Source of the DNA: Pectobacterium polaris
GTDB lineage: Bacteria; Pseudomonadota; Gammaproteobacteria; Enterobacterales; Enterobacteriaceae
Assembly: GCF_002307355.1 (NCBI RefSeq)
Contig: NZ_CP017481.1
Location: 620,001 to 684,000, forward strand
Direction: 5' to 3'
Length of the DNA: 64,000 bases
The translations under genes were made by a program, and so were the position numbers. The notes under the pieces are model-generated. The model saw nothing but the letters and a program-made list of their open reading frames with translations, was not told the origin of the DNA and ran no database searches. This document shows positions 42,406-51,783 of the stretch, piece after piece. How positions within the stretch are numbered: position 1 is the first letter of the stretch; each line of letters starts with the position of its first letter.

Positions 42406-43442
42406 GCGTTCGTCCTCGGATCAAAGATTTGATACAACATGTCCGACAGCAGGTTAAGCGTCACGAAGATCAACCCGACTAGCAGCACACATCCCATAAC
42501 CGCGTTCATATCCCCCAGCAGCAGGCTGCCTGTCAGATAGGAGCCAAAGCCAGGCCATGAGAAGACCGTTTCGATCAGTACCGCCCCTTCCAGCAGCGAG
42601 CCATACGCCAGCGCCACCACCGTCAGAAGCTGAACCAGAATATTGCGAAACGCGTGCGCCCAGACAACGCGGAACTCAGACAGCCCTTTCACTCGCGCGG
42701 TAATGATGTATTCCTGCGAAAGCTGCGCCAGCATGAAGCTACGCGTCATACGGCTGATATAAGCCAGCGAGTGGAAACCAAGAATCGTGGCTGGCAACAC
42801 CAGATGGTTCAGCGCGCTGCGGAATACATCCCACTCGCCTGCGAGTAGTGAATCCACCAGCAGCAGACCGGTACGGTTCTCCACCAGGCCGTCGTAGGCC
42901 ATATCAACCCGTCCGGCACCGCCAACCCAGTTCAGCCAGGCATAGAACACCAGCAGCCCCATCATCCCGACCCAGAATATTGGCGTGGAATAACCGGCCA
43001 GACTGATAAAACGCACCACATAATCCGCCCACTTGCCGCGTCGCGCCGCAGCCAGCACGCCGAGTGGTATGCCTAGACCCGCACCGACGATAATCGCCAT
43101 GGTGGCAAGTTCGATGGTGGCAGGGAAAACGCGAATAATGTCATCCATTACCGGTCGCCCGGTCAGGAGGGCATTGCCCAAATCTCCATGCATCAGTGAA
43201 TTGAAGTAAATAAAGAACTGCACATACAGCGGCTTATCCAACCCCAGCTGTTGGTAAACCTGTTGATAGGTACTTTGGTCGGCATCCTGTCCGACAATAG
43301 CCAGGACTGGATCGATTGGCATCACGCGGCCGATCACGAAGGTCAGGATTAATAACCCGAACAGCGTAACGACGACCTGAAACAGACGTTTTGCCAAACG
43401 ACGCAGTACTCCACCCGGCTTGATCCAATCAGAGAAAACCAT
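42402..43442 (-). CDS. ABC transporter permease, DppB/OppB type
   Basis: The protein is 346 aa. The first helix RLFQVVVTLFGLLILTFVIGRVMP and the GLDKPLYVQFFIYFNSLMHGDLG motif are typical of DppB/OppB. The EAA-like loop is EYIITARVKGLSEFRVVWAHAFRN. AGGAG lies 7 bp before the ATG. It follows the binding-protein gene by about 130 bp and pairs with the DppC-type permease. Confidence 0.93.
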   Translation of the reverse strand: MVFSDWIKPGGVLRRLAKRLFQVVVTLFGLLILTFVIGRVMPIDPVLAIVGQDADQSTYQQVYQQLGLDKPLYVQFFIYFNSLMHGDLGNALLTGRPVMDDIIRVFPATIELATMAIIVGAGLGIPLGVLAAARRGKWADYVVRFISLAGYSTPIFWVGMMGLLVFYAWLNWVGGAGRVDMAYDGLVENRTGLLLVDSLLAGEWDVFRSALNHLVLPATILGFHSLAYISRMTRSFMLAQLSQEYIITARVKGLSEFRVVWAHAFRNILVQLLTVVALAYGSLLEGAVLIETVFSWPGFGSYLTGSLLLGDMNAVMGCVLLVGLIFVTLNLLSDMLYQIFDPRTNA

Positions 43443-43574
43443 GTTCTTTCTCCTGATATCCCGGTGAGCGGCGACAGCAAACCACCACTCACGCGGTCAT
43501 CTCTTTTTAACGTATCTGATCGGGATGATTAGCCGGGAACGTATCGGCTAATCATCCGGTTTAACGTGTGGACA

Positions 43575-45188
43575 CTAGCGCTGCTTATACACCTCACGCA
43601 GATGCGTCGTAGAAGACGGATGCGGCACATAGCCTTTCACGTCCTTACGCAACACCACAGAATCGATCATCTGCGACACCGGAATGATGGCCGGGAACAG
43701 TTCTTCATAACGATTCTGCACGTTGATATACATCTGCTTCTGTTTCTGAGGGTCTTTCTCCAACAGCGCCTGATCGATCATGTCGTTCAGAGGCTTGTCG
43801 TAGAAAGACGTGCGCCAGCCCTGGAAGTTGGTCAGTTTGGCTTCGTCGCTGTTATCCGGGTTATAGACAACAGAACGCAGGCTGGAGTGAGGATGCGGAT
43901 CGACGCCGCCACCGCCGCGGCCAACCAGCATATCGAAGTTACGATCGCGCATTGCGCCGTAAACCTGATTACCGGTGCCGGAGATGATTTTGGCTTTGAT
44001 GCCCGCCTGTGCCAGCGTGGACTGTACCGACGTCGCCAGATTCAGGAATGGCTGATCGGACAGGACACGCAGCGTGGTTTCAAATCCATTCGGGTAGCCC
44101 GCTTCGGCCAGCAGTGCCTTGGCGCGTGGCACGTCCAGCTTGTAGCCAGGATCCGGCAGCGTCGCATCCATCCCTTTCTGGATAGGGCGCTGATGATAGA
44201 AACCATAGCCAGGCATTACCGTCTTATTGACGCCATCGTAATCAATCAGGTAACGAACCGCTTCGCGCACTTTCGGTTTAGCGAAGTATTCGTTTTTCAG
44301 GCTCATTGCAACGTAGTACAACGTGCCTTTTTTCACCTCATCAACCACAACGTCTTTATCTTGTTTCAATGCATTGATATCCGGCACCGACATGCCAGAA
44401 GCAACGTCAATATCGCCTTTTTCAATCATCAGGCGCAGCGCCTGTGATTCAGTCATGTGACGGAAAATCACGCGGCGCATTTTCGCGTCGCCCTGCCAGT
44501 TGTTCTCAACCTTGCTGATACGCAGCACGTCTTTCGCCTGCCACACGTCCAGCTTGAACGGGCCGGAACCGGCTTCGTTCGTGGTCAGCCAGCCGTTACC
44601 CCAGTCGCCGTTTTTCTCATGCTGCATCACCGTTTTGCTATCCAGCACCGAGCCGCTACCCAGCGTCGCCAGCGAGTAGAGCACCAGTTTTGGATCGTTC
44701 GGTTTTGGCAGTTCGATTTCAACGGTGTGAGCATCTTTGGCGCGGATCATTTTCTCCACGTTTTCCGCGGTGAAGCCGTAGGATTTCCACGTCGTGGCCT
44801 GTGCCATGTTGAGGTTAAGCAGACGCTTCATCGACCAGGCGAAGTCTTGCGCCGTTACGGGGTTACCGGAATGGAATTTGGCGTTATCCACCAGATTGAA
44901 GGTAATGACGTTCCCATCATCACTGACGCTCCAGCTTTTCGCCAGAGAAGGCTGGATGTTACTCAGGTTGGCGGGATCCAGCACCACCAGTGAGTCATAG
45001 AGGTTGACGATAATGCCCACCACTTCGTTACCGGTCATGGCGGCCGGATCGAGTGAGAGCATGTTGTTCATGTTCATCCCCACGATCAGCTGATCGTCAG
45101 GGGTTTTTGCCGATAGAATGGCCGGCGTGGCGGCCATGCAGAGTGAACCTAACAGCAGGGTACGGAGTATTGCTCGTGCTTTCATCAT
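43575..45188 (-). CDS. Periplasmic substrate-binding protein, Opp/Dpp class (SBP family 5)
   Basis: The protein is 537 aa with a signal peptide ending near ATPAILSA. SBP_bac_5 hallmarks are visible: SLDPAAMTGNEV at the start, PSLAKSWSVSDDGNVITFNL and PVTAQDFAWSMKRLLN. Members of this family bind peptides, but also sugars, nickel and opines, so the ligand is open. GGAG precedes two adjacent ATGs. It follows the enolase-superfamily gene by 96 bp and leads the transporter genes. Confidence 0.92.
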   Translation of the reverse strand: MMKARAILRTLLLGSLCMAATPAILSAKTPDDQLIVGMNMNNMLSLDPAAMTGNEVVGIIVNLYDSLVVLDPANLSNIQPSLAKSWSVSDDGNVITFNLVDNAKFHSGNPVTAQDFAWSMKRLLNLNMAQATTWKSYGFTAENVEKMIRAKDAHTVEIELPKPNDPKLVLYSLATLGSGSVLDSKTVMQHEKNGDWGNGWLTTNEAGSGPFKLDVWQAKDVLRISKVENNWQGDAKMRRVIFRHMTESQALRLMIEKGDIDVASGMSVPDINALKQDKDVVVDEVKKGTLYYVAMSLKNEYFAKPKVREAVRYLIDYDGVNKTVMPGYGFYHQRPIQKGMDATLPDPGYKLDVPRAKALLAEAGYPNGFETTLRVLSDQPFLNLATSVQSTLAQAGIKAKIISGTGNQVYGAMRDRNFDMLVGRGGGGVDPHPHSSLRSVVYNPDNSDEAKLTNFQGWRTSFYDKPLNDMIDQALLEKDPQKQKQMYINVQNRYEELFPAIIPVSQMIDSVVLRKDVKGYVPHPSSTTHLREVYKQR

Positions 45189-45284
45189 TATTCTCCAAGG
45201 TGTGGGAGCATGGAAGACGACAACTTTTTATTTTTTAGGTAAGGCTATCTTTCAGGTAGAACAAAAAACCATTAGAACAAAACG

Positions 45285-46439
45285 TTATTCTTTACTTAGG
45301 GTATGCTCCTCAATCCAGTCAAAATTAATATCTTCTCCCAACCCTGGACGTTGCGGCAGATGCACAAAGCCCTCGTCGTCCATTGGATCGACAATCGAAT
45401 TCAGATAAGCAGCAGGTTCGTCGTAATCGAGGAAAGGATGCAGCAGTCCGCGCTCATACCAGCGGCAGTTTTTGATAGCGCCAACGACGTTGAGGTTTGG
45501 TGCACCGTTACCGTGAATTTCGCAGTCCATACCGAAGGATTCTGCCAGGCTCGCGACTTTCATACACGGCCAGAGACCGCCCACGCCTTGCACGCCCGCA
45601 CGTAAAATGTCGCATGCACCTTCTTTAACCCAGTCAGCACGGCTGAAGTATTTGCCTGACAGACTTTCCGGCCCGATAACATCGATATCCAGGCTCTTGG
45701 TCAGCCAGCTGTAAGACGCCATGCTCTGTTCTTCCATCGGCTCTTCAAACCAGGTGAAATCGAGCTTTTGCAGTTCACGGCCGATGTACAGCGCATCGCT
45801 ACGACTGTACCAGTGATAACCATCCAGCATCAGACAGATGTCCGGGCCGACCGCTTCACGGACTGCCGCACAGGCTTGTACGTCAATCTTCGGGCTAGGC
45901 GCGAATGACACCGGCGGCATCCAGGTATGCAACTTGATGGCTTTATAGCCACGCTGTACCAGTTTTTCTGCAAACTGACCAAACTCATCCGGCGTAGATA
46001 AACCGCCTTCCAGCTCATCACCACACATGGTGCTGCCGTAAGCAGGGACTTTTTCACGATAGCCGCCGAGCAGTTTATGCACCGGCATATTCAGCACGCG
46101 ACCTTGCAGATCCCACAGTGCGGATTCCACAATCGACAGCGCTCGGTCGGTCAGCTGGTTGGCGCTACCGCGTTGCCAGTGCACCAGATCTTGCCACAGG
46201 CGCTCACGGTCGAACGGGTTTTGCCCGATCAGCACTTTGCGGAAGAAAGCATTAACGATATGAGGACGAATCACTTCCGGCGGAGCGAAAGCGTAGCCTT
46301 TTTGCCCATCATCTGCCGTGATGGTTAACAGCGCCATCTTGGCCTGATTTTCAGGTCCCGGGTGTGAATGACCCGCACTGTCGGAAACCCGGCGTGTGGG
46401 ATAAGTGAAGACGGTGACATCAATTGATTCTATTTTCAC
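45285..46439 (-). CDS. Enolase-superfamily protein, mandelate-racemase group (sugar-acid dehydratase-like)
   Basis: The protein is 384 aa from the GTG at 46439 with an AGG Shine-Dalgarno; the GTG at 46466 lacks one. The N-terminal capping domain (1-115) precedes a TIM barrel. Predicted metal ligands are Asp206 (LMLDGYHW), Glu232 or 233 (WFEEP) and Glu258 (GPES). Asp277 and His309 (EIHGNG) would form the His-Asp dyad of this group. On the second strand Lys169-Leu-His171 replaces the classic KxK. The substrate is probably an acid sugar, but which one is unknown. First gene of the operon. Confidence 0.85.
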   Translation of the reverse strand: MKIESIDVTVFTYPTRRVSDSAGHSHPGPENQAKMALLTITADDGQKGYAFAPPEVIRPHIVNAFFRKVLIGQNPFDRERLWQDLVHWQRGSANQLTDRALSIVESALWDLQGRVLNMPVHKLLGGYREKVPAYGSTMCGDELEGGLSTPDEFGQFAEKLVQRGYKAIKLHTWMPPVSFAPSPKIDVQACAAVREAVGPDICLMLDGYHWYSRSDALYIGRELQKLDFTWFEEPMEEQSMASYSWLTKSLDIDVIGPESLSGKYFSRADWVKEGACDILRAGVQGVGGLWPCMKVASLAESFGMDCEIHGNGAPNLNVVGAIKNCRWYERGLLHPFLDYDEPAAYLNSIVDPMDDEGFVHLPQRPGLGEDINFDWIEEHTLSKE

Positions 46440-46699
46440 GTTGTTACCTGCCTTGATGTTTAACACAACTCATGTACACGATGACGAATGTAAGCCACAT
46501 AAATAATTAAAGAATAACTTCACTAACTGTGTTGGTCCTGTCGATAAAAAACATCGCTATTTTTCTGGTACGGCCTCATAAGTCGATCAACGTCACAGAA
46601 AAAGAAATAGCGTGCTAATTAAAAAAAAATGCTGTTTTATTTTCAATTATTAAGGTTGCGACGCCGTTAGTCATTAGGCAATTTCTTCCATATGACGAA

Positions 46700-46752
46700 A
46701 TTATGTCGCCGATAACTGTGCAATTGCACACAACCTTGTGAGCATTATCACC
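46700..46752 (-). promoter_or_regulatory. Candidate promoter with palindromic operator and CRP site, dehydratase operon
   Basis: On the minus strand a -10-like CATAAT (46700-46705) lies 17 bp from TGCAAT (46723-46728). The -35 is inside a perfect 14-bp palindrome, TGTGCAATTGCACA (46717-46730). TGTGA-GCATTA-TCACC (46737-46752) matches the CRP core at 9 of 10 bases. The layout suggests CRP activation with a repressor over the -35. Confidence 0.45.
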
Positions 46753-47004
46753 AGAACATTTCATATCCTTATTAAACAAATGGATAATCCCTTAGTTTTA
46801 TTTTTAAGCGCTCAGGAACGTGAATGATTGACGAGGGGGACGATTACTCTGATAGCGGATTGGCCGCTAATCAGTCGGCTTCTGACCAAAAGCGTGCTAT
46901 AGGTCTCATTTTTGCTAATCGCTAAAACCCCAACAAAAACCAAGGCTTAAGAAAAAATAAGTAAAATCATCAACATACTCATAAAGTAGTATATAAAAGA
47001 CTAT

Positions 47005-47046
47005 TTGATGTACATCAATAAGCGCCCACTGTGGAGCGATAAGGTA
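47005..47046 (+). promoter_or_regulatory. nirB promoter with consensus FNR box
   Basis: TTGATGTACATCAA (47005-47018) is a perfect FNR site. A -10 TAAGGT lies at 47040-47045, so the FNR centre is at about -41.5, the class II arrangement of E. coli nirB, whose promoter sequence this closely resembles. NarL/NarP heptamers were not located with confidence. Confidence 0.85.
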
Positions 47047-47075
47047 ACCTCAGAAGAAGCAATTTTGAGGCAAAA

Positions 47076-49628
47076 ATGAACAAAGTCAGACTCGCTGTTA
47101 TCGGTAACGGGATGGTTGGCCACCGTTTTATCGAAGAGTTGCTGGATAAGGCCCCAACGTCCACCTACGATATTACCGTTTTTTGTGAAGAACCCCGCGT
47201 CGCCTACGATCGTGTCCACCTCTCTTCTTACTTCGCGCACCACACGGTAGAAGAGCTCTCTTTAGTACGCGAAGGCTACTACGAAAAAAATGGTGTTAAA
47301 GTCCTGCTCGGTGAACGCGCCATCACCATCAACCGCAGTGAAAAAGCCATTCACTCCAATTCCGGCCGTACCGTGTATTACGACAAGTTAATCATGGCAA
47401 CCGGCTCCTATCCGTGGATCCCGTCAATCAAAGGATCAAACGGGCAAGACTGTTTCGTCTACCGCACCATTGAAGATCTGAACGCCATCGAAAGCTGTGC
47501 ACGCCGTAGCAAACGCGGCGCGGTGATCGGCGGAGGTTTATTAGGTCTGGAAGCGGCTGGCGCACTGAAACACCTTGGCGTGGAAACGCACGTTATTGAG
47601 TTCGCGCCGGTGCTCATGGCCGAACAGCTGGATGCACAGGGCGGCGCCCTGCTGCAACGCAAGATTGAAAACATGGGTGTGCGTGTGCACACCAGCAAGA
47701 ATACGCAGGCCATTCAGCATTCCGGTCTGGAAAACCGCAAAACGATGGTGTTTGCCGACGGCAGCACGCTGGAAGTCGACTTTATCGTGTTCTCTACCGG
47801 TATCCGCGCACAGGACAAACTGGCGCGTCAGTGTGCGTTGGAAATCGGCCCACGCGGCGGTATCGCGATTAACGACTGGTGCCAAACCTCCGACCCGGAC
47901 GTCTATGCTATCGGTGAATGTGCCGCCTGGCATGGCCGACCATTTGGTCTGGTCGCACCCGGCTACAAGATGGCGCAGGTTGCCGTCGACCACCTGTTAG
48001 GACATGAAAACCGCTTCCAGGGTGCCGACATGAGCGCCAAGCTCAAGCTGATGGGCGTCGATGTCGGCGGGATTGGTGATGCACACGGCCATACGCCGGG
48101 CTCTCGCAGCTACATGTGGCTGGATGAAAATAAAGAAACCTACAAACGCCTGATCGTCAGCGCCGACAATAAAACGCTGCTCGGTGCCGTACTGGTCGGC
48201 GACACGCGGGATTACGGCAACCTGCTGCAATTCATGCTGAACAAAATCCCGCTGCCGGATTCTCCTGAAGCGCTGATTCTTCCTGCGTCCGCTGGCAGTG
48301 CGAAACCGACGCTGGGTGTCGATGCTCTGCCGGAAAGTGCGCAAATCTGCTCCTGCTTCGACGTGTCCAAAGGCGACATCATCAAAGCAATTAACGGCGG
48401 CTGTCATACCGTCGCGGCGCTTAAGGAAACCACCAAAGCCGGTACGGGCTGCGGTGGCTGTATCCCGCTGCTGACGCAGGTGTTAAATTCAGAACTCAGC
48501 AAGCAGGGGATCGAAGTCAATAATCACCTGTGTGAGCACTTCGCCTATTCGCGTCAGGAGCTGTACCACCTGATCCAAATCGAAAAAATCAAAACGTTCG
48601 ATCAACTGCTGGAGAAACACGGTTCAGGCTACGGCTGTGAGGTCTGTAAACCGACCGCCGCGTCCCTGCTGGCTTCCTGCTGGAACGAGTACGTGCTCAA
48701 ACCGCAGCACACGCCATTGCAGGATTCCAATGATAACTTCCTCGGCAATATCCAGAAAGACGGCACCTACTCTGTGATCCCACGCTCCGCAGGCGGGGAA
48801 ATCACGCCAGATGGCCTGATCGCCATTGGTCGCATCGCGAAGCAATATAACTTGTACACCAAAATGACCGGCTCTCAGCGCATGGCGCTATTCGGCGTAC
48901 AGAAAGGCGACCTGCCTGACGTGTGGGCTCAGCTCATCGAAGCCGGATTTGAAACCGGTCATGCTTACGCCAAGGCGTTACGTATGGCAAAAACCTGCGT
49001 CGGCAGCACCTGGTGCCGCTTTGGCGTCGGCGACAGCGTGGGCTTTGGCGTCGAGCTGGAAAACCGCTACAAAGGCATCCGCACCCCGCACAAAATGAAA
49101 TTTGGCGTCTCCGGCTGTACGCGGGAATGTGCAGAAGCACAGGGTAAAGACGTGGGGATTATCGCCACCGAAAAAGGCTGGAACCTCTATGTATGCGGCA
49201 ACGGCGGGATGAAGCCGCGCCACGCCGACCTGCTGGCAGCCGACTTAGACCGCGAAACGGTCATCCGCTATCTGGACCGCTTCATGATGTTCTACATCCG
49301 CACAGCCGATAAGCTCCAGCGTACGTCCGTCTGGCTGGATAATCTCGAAGGCGGTATCGACTATCTGCGTAATGTGATTGTGAAAGACAAACTGAGCATT
49401 AACGATCAGCTTGAAGCCGATATCGCACGTCTGCGGGAAGGTTACCTCTGCGAATGGCAGGCGACGCTGGAAGATCCAGATGCACAGAAACGCTTTGCCC
49501 ACTTCATTAACAGCCCAGAGCGTGACCCGAATGTGCAGATGGTGGGTGAACGTCAACAACACCGTCCGGCGCGCCCTGCCGAGCGCATTCCGGTGAAACA
49601 GATTGAGTTAGAGGAGGAAAACGCATGA
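47076..49628 (+). CDS. nirB: NADH-dependent assimilatory/detoxifying nitrite reductase, large subunit
   Basis: The protein is 850 aa (E. coli 847). Order of domains: FAD-binding GNGMVGHRF near residue 11, NADH-binding GGGLLGLEAAGAL near 149, a Bfd-like [2Fe-2S] region (ICSCFDVSKGD and GTGCGGC, near 425-465), and a C-terminal sirohaem-[4Fe-4S] domain with CVGSTWC and GCTRECAEAQGKD. It reduces nitrite to ammonium in the cytoplasm with NADH. It overlaps nirD by 4 bp; the FNR box predicts anaerobic induction. Confidence 0.97.
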   Translation: MNKVRLAVIGNGMVGHRFIEELLDKAPTSTYDITVFCEEPRVAYDRVHLSSYFAHHTVEELSLVREGYYEKNGVKVLLGERAITINRSEKAIHSNSGRTVYYDKLIMATGSYPWIPSIKGSNGQDCFVYRTIEDLNAIESCARRSKRGAVIGGGLLGLEAAGALKHLGVETHVIEFAPVLMAEQLDAQGGALLQRKIENMGVRVHTSKNTQAIQHSGLENRKTMVFADGSTLEVDFIVFSTGIRAQDKLARQCALEIGPRGGIAINDWCQTSDPDVYAIGECAAWHGRPFGLVAPGYKMAQVAVDHLLGHENRFQGADMSAKLKLMGVDVGGIGDAHGHTPGSRSYMWLDENKETYKRLIVSADNKTLLGAVLVGDTRDYGNLLQFMLNKIPLPDSPEALILPASAGSAKPTLGVDALPESAQICSCFDVSKGDIIKAINGGCHTVAALKETTKAGTGCGGCIPLLTQVLNSELSKQGIEVNNHLCEHFAYSRQELYHLIQIEKIKTFDQLLEKHGSGYGCEVCKPTAASLLASCWNEYVLKPQHTPLQDSNDNFLGNIQKDGTYSVIPRSAGGEITPDGLIAIGRIAKQYNLYTKMTGSQRMALFGVQKGDLPDVWAQLIEAGFETGHAYAKALRMAKTCVGSTWCRFGVGDSVGFGVELENRYKGIRTPHKMKFGVSGCTRECAEAQGKDVGIIATEKGWNLYVCGNGGMKPRHADLLAADLDRETVIRYLDRFMMFYIRTADKLQRTSVWLDNLEGGIDYLRNVIVKDKLSINDQLEADIARLREGYLCEWQATLEDPDAQKRFAHFINSPERDPNVQMVGERQQHRPARPAERIPVKQIELEEENA

Positions 49629-49993
49629 GCCAGTGGACGACCGTATGTAAGTTAGACGACATCCTGCCCGGCACTGGCGTTTGCGCCCTCGTCGAGCAGC
49701 AACAGGTTGCCGTGTTCCGCCCACGTAACGATGAGCAGGTTTACGCCATCAGTAATATCGACCCATTCGCGCAGGCTAGCGTATTAAGTCGCGGGATAGT
49801 GGGCGAGCATCAGGACGATCTTTGGGTCGCAAGCCCATTGAAAAAACAGCATTTCCGCCTTTATGATGGCTTCTGTCTGGAGGATGGAGCCTATTCTGTT
49901 GCAGCTTATGATACTCAGGTAACAAACGGTAATGTGCAAATATCCATCGCAGACCGTGACATCGCGGTTGATAATAGCCAACCATTACCCTAA
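49625..49993 (+). CDS. nirD: Nitrite reductase small subunit NirD
   Basis: The protein is 122 aa (E. coli 108, so the C-terminus is a little longer). It has the Rieske-like fold but lacks the Cys/His iron-sulfur ligands, as usual for NirD: start WTTVCKLDDILPGTGVCALV and the ISNIDPFAQASVLSRG stretch. It is needed for NirB activity. The start overlaps nirB by ATGA. In E. coli nirC lies next; here cysG follows after 26 bp. Confidence 0.95.
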   Translation: MSQWTTVCKLDDILPGTGVCALVEQQQVAVFRPRNDEQVYAISNIDPFAQASVLSRGIVGEHQDDLWVASPLKKQHFRLYDGFCLEDGAYSVAAYDTQVTNGNVQISIADRDIAVDNSQPLP

Positions 49994-50019
49994 TAACCTG
50001 AGTTTTTAAGAGGCGTTAC

Positions 50020-51399
50020 ATGGATTACCTACCAATATTCTGTCAGTTGCACGATAAACCTTGTCTATTGGTAGGAGGGGGTGAAATAGCCGAGCGTAAA
50101 GCCCGGCTATTGCTGGATGCTGGCGCAGTGATTACCGTCAATGCACTCGATTTTAACGATCAATTTCGGGCGTGGGAGCAGGATGCTCAATTAACGCTGG
50201 TACACGGCACTTTCGATCCCACGTTACTGGACGCGGTGTGGCTGGTGATTGCCGCTACCGACGATCAGGACGTTAATAACCATGTCTATGCCAGCGCCAG
50301 CGAGCGCCGGATTTTCTGTAACGTGGTGGATTCACCAGAACGCGCCAGCTTCATTATGCCGTCGATCATCGACCGTTCACCGCTGATGGTCGCGGTGTCT
50401 TCTGGCGGCGCTGCACCGGTATTGGCTCGGCTACTGCGGGAAAAACTGGAAAGTATTCTGCCGCAAAATCTCGGTAAGCTAGCGACATACGCAGGCGAGT
50501 TGCGCAGTCGGGTCAAAAGCCGGTTCCGCAATATGAGCGCGCGCCGTCGCTTCTGGGAAAAACTCTTCGTACACGATCGGCTGGCGCAGGCGCTGGCAAA
50601 CGACAATAGTCAGAGCGTTAACCAACTGACCGAACTGCTTTTCTCCGCGCCGCTCGATGACCGGGGTGAGGTGACGTTAGTCGGCGCCGGGCCGGGCGAC
50701 GCAGGATTACTGACGTTAAAAGGCCTACAGCATCTCCAGCAGGCCGACATCGTCGTTTACGATCGACTGGTATCGAAAGAGATCCTCAACCTGTCACGCC
50801 GCGACGCCGAGCGAATCTTTGTAGGTAAAGAGTCTGGCTATCACAGCGTTCCTCAGGATCAAATCAATCAGCTGCTGGAAGAAAAGGCACGCGCTGGGCA
50901 TCGGGTCGTCAGGCTGAAAGGCGGCGATCCCTTTATCTTCGGCCGTGGTGCCGAAGAGCTGGAGCACCTGCAACAGGCAGGCGTCCCGTTCTCCGTCGTC
51001 CCCGGAATTACGGCCGCGTCGGGCTGTTCAGCCTACAGCGGTATTCCGCTCACCCATCGCGATCACTCACAGGGCGTCAGGCTGATCACCGGACACGTCA
51101 AGCACGACACCGATCTGGACTGGTCCAGCCTCGCAGCGGAAAAACAAACGCTGGTGTTTTACATGGGTCTTCAGCAGGCTGAGCACATTCAAAGTAAGCT
51201 CATCGAGCAGCGGTTACCGGAAACCGTGCCTGTCGCGATTATCGAAAACGGCACCTCAACCAAACAGCGCGTGCTGAGTGGACAGCTCTCCCAGTTGGGC
51301 GAATTAGCACAGAAGGCCAGCAGCCCGAGTTTGATCATCATCGGTAACGTTGTCGGGCTGCGGGAAAAATTGAGCTGGTTCTCTGACCAGACAGCATAA
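50020..51399 (+). CDS. cysG: Sirohaem synthase CysG (multifunctional)
   Basis: The protein is 459 aa (E. coli 457). The N-terminal precorrin-2 dehydrogenase/ferrochelatase domain has the NAD motif [17 protein letters not shown] (near 18-34) and the conserved [15 protein letters not shown] with the regulatory Ser near 128. The C-terminal uroporphyrinogen-III methyltransferase domain starts at [18 protein letters not shown] (near 217) and has [13 protein letters not shown]. It makes sirohaem for NirB and sulfite reductase, which explains its place after nirD. Confidence 0.97.
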   Translation: MDYLPIFCQLHDKPCLLVGGGEIAERKARLLLDAGAVITVNALDFNDQFRAWEQDAQLTLVHGTFDPTLLDAVWLVIAATDDQDVNNHVYASASERRIFCNVVDSPERASFIMPSIIDRSPLMVAVSSGGAAPVLARLLREKLESILPQNLGKLATYAGELRSRVKSRFRNMSARRRFWEKLFVHDRLAQALANDNSQSVNQLTELLFSAPLDDRGEVTLVGAGPGDAGLLTLKGLQHLQQADIVVYDRLVSKEILNLSRRDAERIFVGKESGYHSVPQDQINQLLEEKARAGHRVVRLKGGDPFIFGRGAEELEHLQQAGVPFSVVPGITAASGCSAYSGIPLTHRDHSQGVRLITGHVKHDTDLDWSSLAAEKQTLVFYMGLQQAEHIQSKLIEQRLPETVPVAIIENGTSTKQRVLSGQLSQLGELAQKASSPSLIIIGNVVGLREKLSWFSDQTA

Positions 51400-51423
51400 T
51401 CCTCTCCCTACCACCCCACTCAC

Positions 51424-51454
51424 CCGCTATCCGTTCTGCCGGATAGCGGTTATT
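51424..51454 (+). terminator. cysG terminator
   Basis: CCGCTATCCG (51424-51433) pairs perfectly with CGGATAGCGG (51440-51449), loop TTCTGC, followed by TTATT. It is 25 bp after cysG. The T run is short. Confidence 0.75.
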
Positions 51455-51470
51455 GCACCATCATAATGCA
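51454..51470. promoter_or_regulatory. NtrC-like enhancer site
   Basis: TGCACCATCATAATGCA matches 10 of the 12 fixed positions of the NtrC site TGCACY-N5-GGTGCA. A weaker TGCACT half-site lies 40 bp on. Both are 150-210 bp upstream of the sigma-54 promoter, a normal enhancer distance. Confidence 0.55.
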
Positions 51471-51636
51471 ATGCCCCGCCAAATAGCATAACAATGCACT
51501 ATTTTGAACATACTCCCTTACAAAATGTCACTTTAATGCTTTACCGCAGGCCACATCTGCCTTATTTTGACTAAAACAAAACCCATTAATAAGCAGACTA
51601 TATGAATAAATAATCAATAATCGTTTACGTAAAACG

Positions 51637-51652
51637 TGGCCCGACTATTGCT
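51637..51652 (+). promoter_or_regulatory. Sigma-54 promoter of the amino-acid ABC / amidohydrolase operon
   Basis: TGGCCCGACTATTGCT has the invariant GG (51638-51639) and GC (51650-51651) exactly 10 bp apart and matches TGGCACG-N4-TTGCW with one mismatch. Transcription would start near 51663, giving a leader of about 270 nt. Confidence 0.7.
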
Positions 51653-51723
51653 TAGCTTTCTAATAGATTCGCGGCACGACCTCTGAATCGTTCCTATCGA
51701 ACCGATTTCATCGTCAAGCCATC

Positions 51724-51783
51724 GTGGTTTATCGAAACATGGTTTATCGAAACGCGGGTTATCGAAACGCGGGTTATCGAAAT
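51724..51783. repeat. 15-bp tandem repeat, four copies, in the operon leader
   Basis: Copies at 51724, 51739, 51754 and 51769 share GGTTTATCGAAAC or GGGTTATCGAAAC. The first two begin RTGGTTTA, the last two GCGGGTTA, as if each pair arose by a separate duplication. The block lies between the sigma-54 promoter and the first gene. Confidence 0.95.

Larger units (their letters stand above)
46440..47075. other. Divergent region between the dehydratase operon and nirB
   Basis: About 635 bp without a gene. The left half serves the dehydratase operon: a hairpin-forming leader (46555-46567 pairing with 46596-46612 with a bulge), a palindrome, and a CRP-like site. The right end is the nirB promoter with FNR box. 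The centre (46800-46990) shows no recognised motif. Confidence 0.7.

Noticed and set aside
43566..44447. Plus-strand open frame of 293 codons opposite the family-5 binding-protein gene
   Set aside because: Antisense shadow of a clearly coding gene; no recognisable domain, His/Arg/Gln-rich composition.
46717..46730. Palindrome TGTGCAATTGCACA as a CRP site
   Set aside because: The half-sites are 2 bp too close for CRP. The neighbouring TGTGA-N6-TCACC has the right spacing and was reported instead.
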